Origin: Haliclona indistincta | Taxonomy: Eukaryota; Porifera; Demospongiae; Haplosclerida; Chalinidae | Length of the DNA: 64,000 nucleotides | Reading direction: 5' to 3' | Assembly (NCBI GenBank): GCA_964017065.1 | Contig: OZ024785.1 | Span: forward strand, 12,417,086-12,481,085 | Shown: positions 62,889-64,000 of the stretch, piece by piece | Layout: the number at the start of each line of letters is the position of its first letter | Position numbering within the stretch: position 1 is the first letter of the stretch | Made by a program: the position numbers and the translations under genes | The notes under the pieces: model-generated | Seen by the model: only the letters and a program-made list of their open reading frames with translations | Database searches by the model: none | What the model was told of the DNA's origin: nothing

Positions 62889-63638
62889 AAGAATAATTAT
62901 GGAAATGTAACAAAGATGATTGTTATCACGTTTTATACTATAATATAGTTCAACAAACTTGTTGTGTTAGAATGTATGTTACAAGCACCCTCTTTATCAT
63001 CTTATCTTAGTATTATTTCTACTGTTTGTACTCAATAATGAAACATAGTATATAATTATTGATATAGCCTTTATATGTATTAGTTAAAGCATGGTTGGAG
63101 TGCTGTATGGAAGTTAAAGCACGAGCGGTTGGGTCGAGAGGCTGATATACCATAAGGCGAAGCCGAGTGCTGTATCTGCTGTGAGATTCAATCTCAACAA
63201 AGTTACTACATAAGTGATTTTGATGTGTATAGCTAGTTTGTTACATGCATGATGAGTTGTTTCATGATCATGGACTGAGCTCCTCCACTGAATGCTTTCC
63301 TCTGACAGTGGGTGCCAGAAGAGGACGAAATAGTCGTGCTGCACTACTGGGAAAGAATCGTGCATCGGCTAGCAGGGTCTTTCGGTGCATTGCAGGTCGT
63401 GGCACTGGTACTATAATGTGACAAGAGTTCTCAGTGTGAAACATTTTAAAAGCACTGTGGCTCTATACCTTGCACAATATCAAGTATAACATAAAGATGA
63501 CAACAGAAAGCATTGTGGTGCATTACATGTAGCTGCCTCCCAGAGATATTCAATATGATCCTGCATACATGTTCAGAGAGATATAATGTCACTTCTGAGT
63601 AATAAGCAATCATATTACTGTCCTGGATCACCATATAA
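62889..63638. other. 3' region of the beta-helix gene, no other gene seen
   Basis: Positions 62553-63499 are the part missing from unit C. A 63114-63420 stretch of more even base composition contains an 83-codon minus-strand frame without recognisable domain. Confidence 0.4.
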
Positions 63639-63765
63639 TGGTACACAACACGATTGCCTCGGTAGCTAGCATCCTGTATCAGTGGCTGTACAAGACTTTA
63701 TGCAGACTCTCAGTCAATAGCATACAAGCCAGTACGACAGGTACCGAGTCAATCATGCTTTACCA
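63639..63765. repeat. Decayed foldback element
   Basis: Arms 63639-63664 (ACACGATTGCCTCGGTA) and 63742-63765 (TACCGAGTCAATCATG) are imperfect reverse complements. Same family as 55280 and the perfect 20098 foldback. It lies just 3' of the edge transporter. Confidence 0.5.
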
Positions 63766-63950
63766 TTCTCCTTGTTGGTGGGCATTTCTTGACTGCTCCC
63801 TGAATTCTTTTCATTTCGTTAAAAATCTTTTTAATTTTCCAGGAGCACAAGTTAAAAGCACACATAAAGAAAGACCATCAGCAACATAAACTTACACAAA
63901 CAACTAAGCTTACTATTCAAACACACTACTGACAATTTGACATAATATGG

Positions 63951-64000
63951 TTATGATGCAGTCAGTCCTGATAGGATTGCTCTGCGCTCTTGCATGTACT
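63951..64000 (-). CDS. POT/SLC15-like transporter, 3' end only (runs off right edge)
   Basis: Stop codon at 63951-63953 preceded by ILSGLTAS and the EYMQERRA tail, identical to the end of transporter 9. The rest of the gene is outside the window. Confidence 0.75.
   Translation of the reverse strand, partial: YMQERRAILSGLTAS

Overview
This is animal nuclear DNA, most likely from a demosponge. Eukaryotic origin is shown by GT-AG introns of 63 and 141 bp, a TATA box, AATAAA signals, satellites and many transposon fragments. Sponge is an inference from the family mix: POT-like transporters in tandem, beta-helix plus multi-membrane-span proteins, HECT-like remnants and a copia element of metazoan type. 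No bacterial operon, tRNA, rRNA or CRISPR array was seen.

The backbone is an array of intronless POT/PTR-type (SLC15-like) membrane transporters, all on the minus strand. There are eight full-length genes (5158, 9654, 13755, 25646, 29891, 33118, 39243 and 44088), one frameshifted copy (55601-57355), two copies cut by the window edges (1-160 and 63951-64000) and two 17-19 bp start-codon stubs (18762 and 58122). The membrane spans and cytosolic segments are nearly identical between copies. The predicted extracellular loops differ strongly in sequence and length.

Two large tandem duplications built the region. Unit A (142-18760) and unit B (18762-38304) carry the same order: HECT-like remnant with a gag/tyrosine-recombinase element inside it, transporter 1, a 22-bp satellite, transporter 2, transporter 3, Ty3/gypsy integrase remnant, kinase remnant, and a Cys-rich transposon-associated ORF. 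The 38305-45804 segment holds transporters 7 and 8 and a hairpin satellite. Unit C (about 45805-58121) and unit D (58122 to beyond the window) each carry a plus-strand beta-helix/multi-span membrane protein gene followed by a minus-strand transporter. The unit D gene (59316-62888) is intact. The unit C gene is a pseudogene with indels, a nonsense codon, a replaced middle, a lost 3' end and a young 4.67-kb Ty1/copia insertion (49839-54505).

Comparing the paired units gives empty and filled sites for several non-autonomous elements: TTAA-flanked piggyBac-like MITEs, a 1055-bp TTAA element, foldbacks and hairpin MITEs. The living content appears to be the transporters and one beta-helix receptor-like protein. 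The rest is mobile or decayed sequence. Divergence counts were made by eye and domain calls come from motif recognition, not database search.
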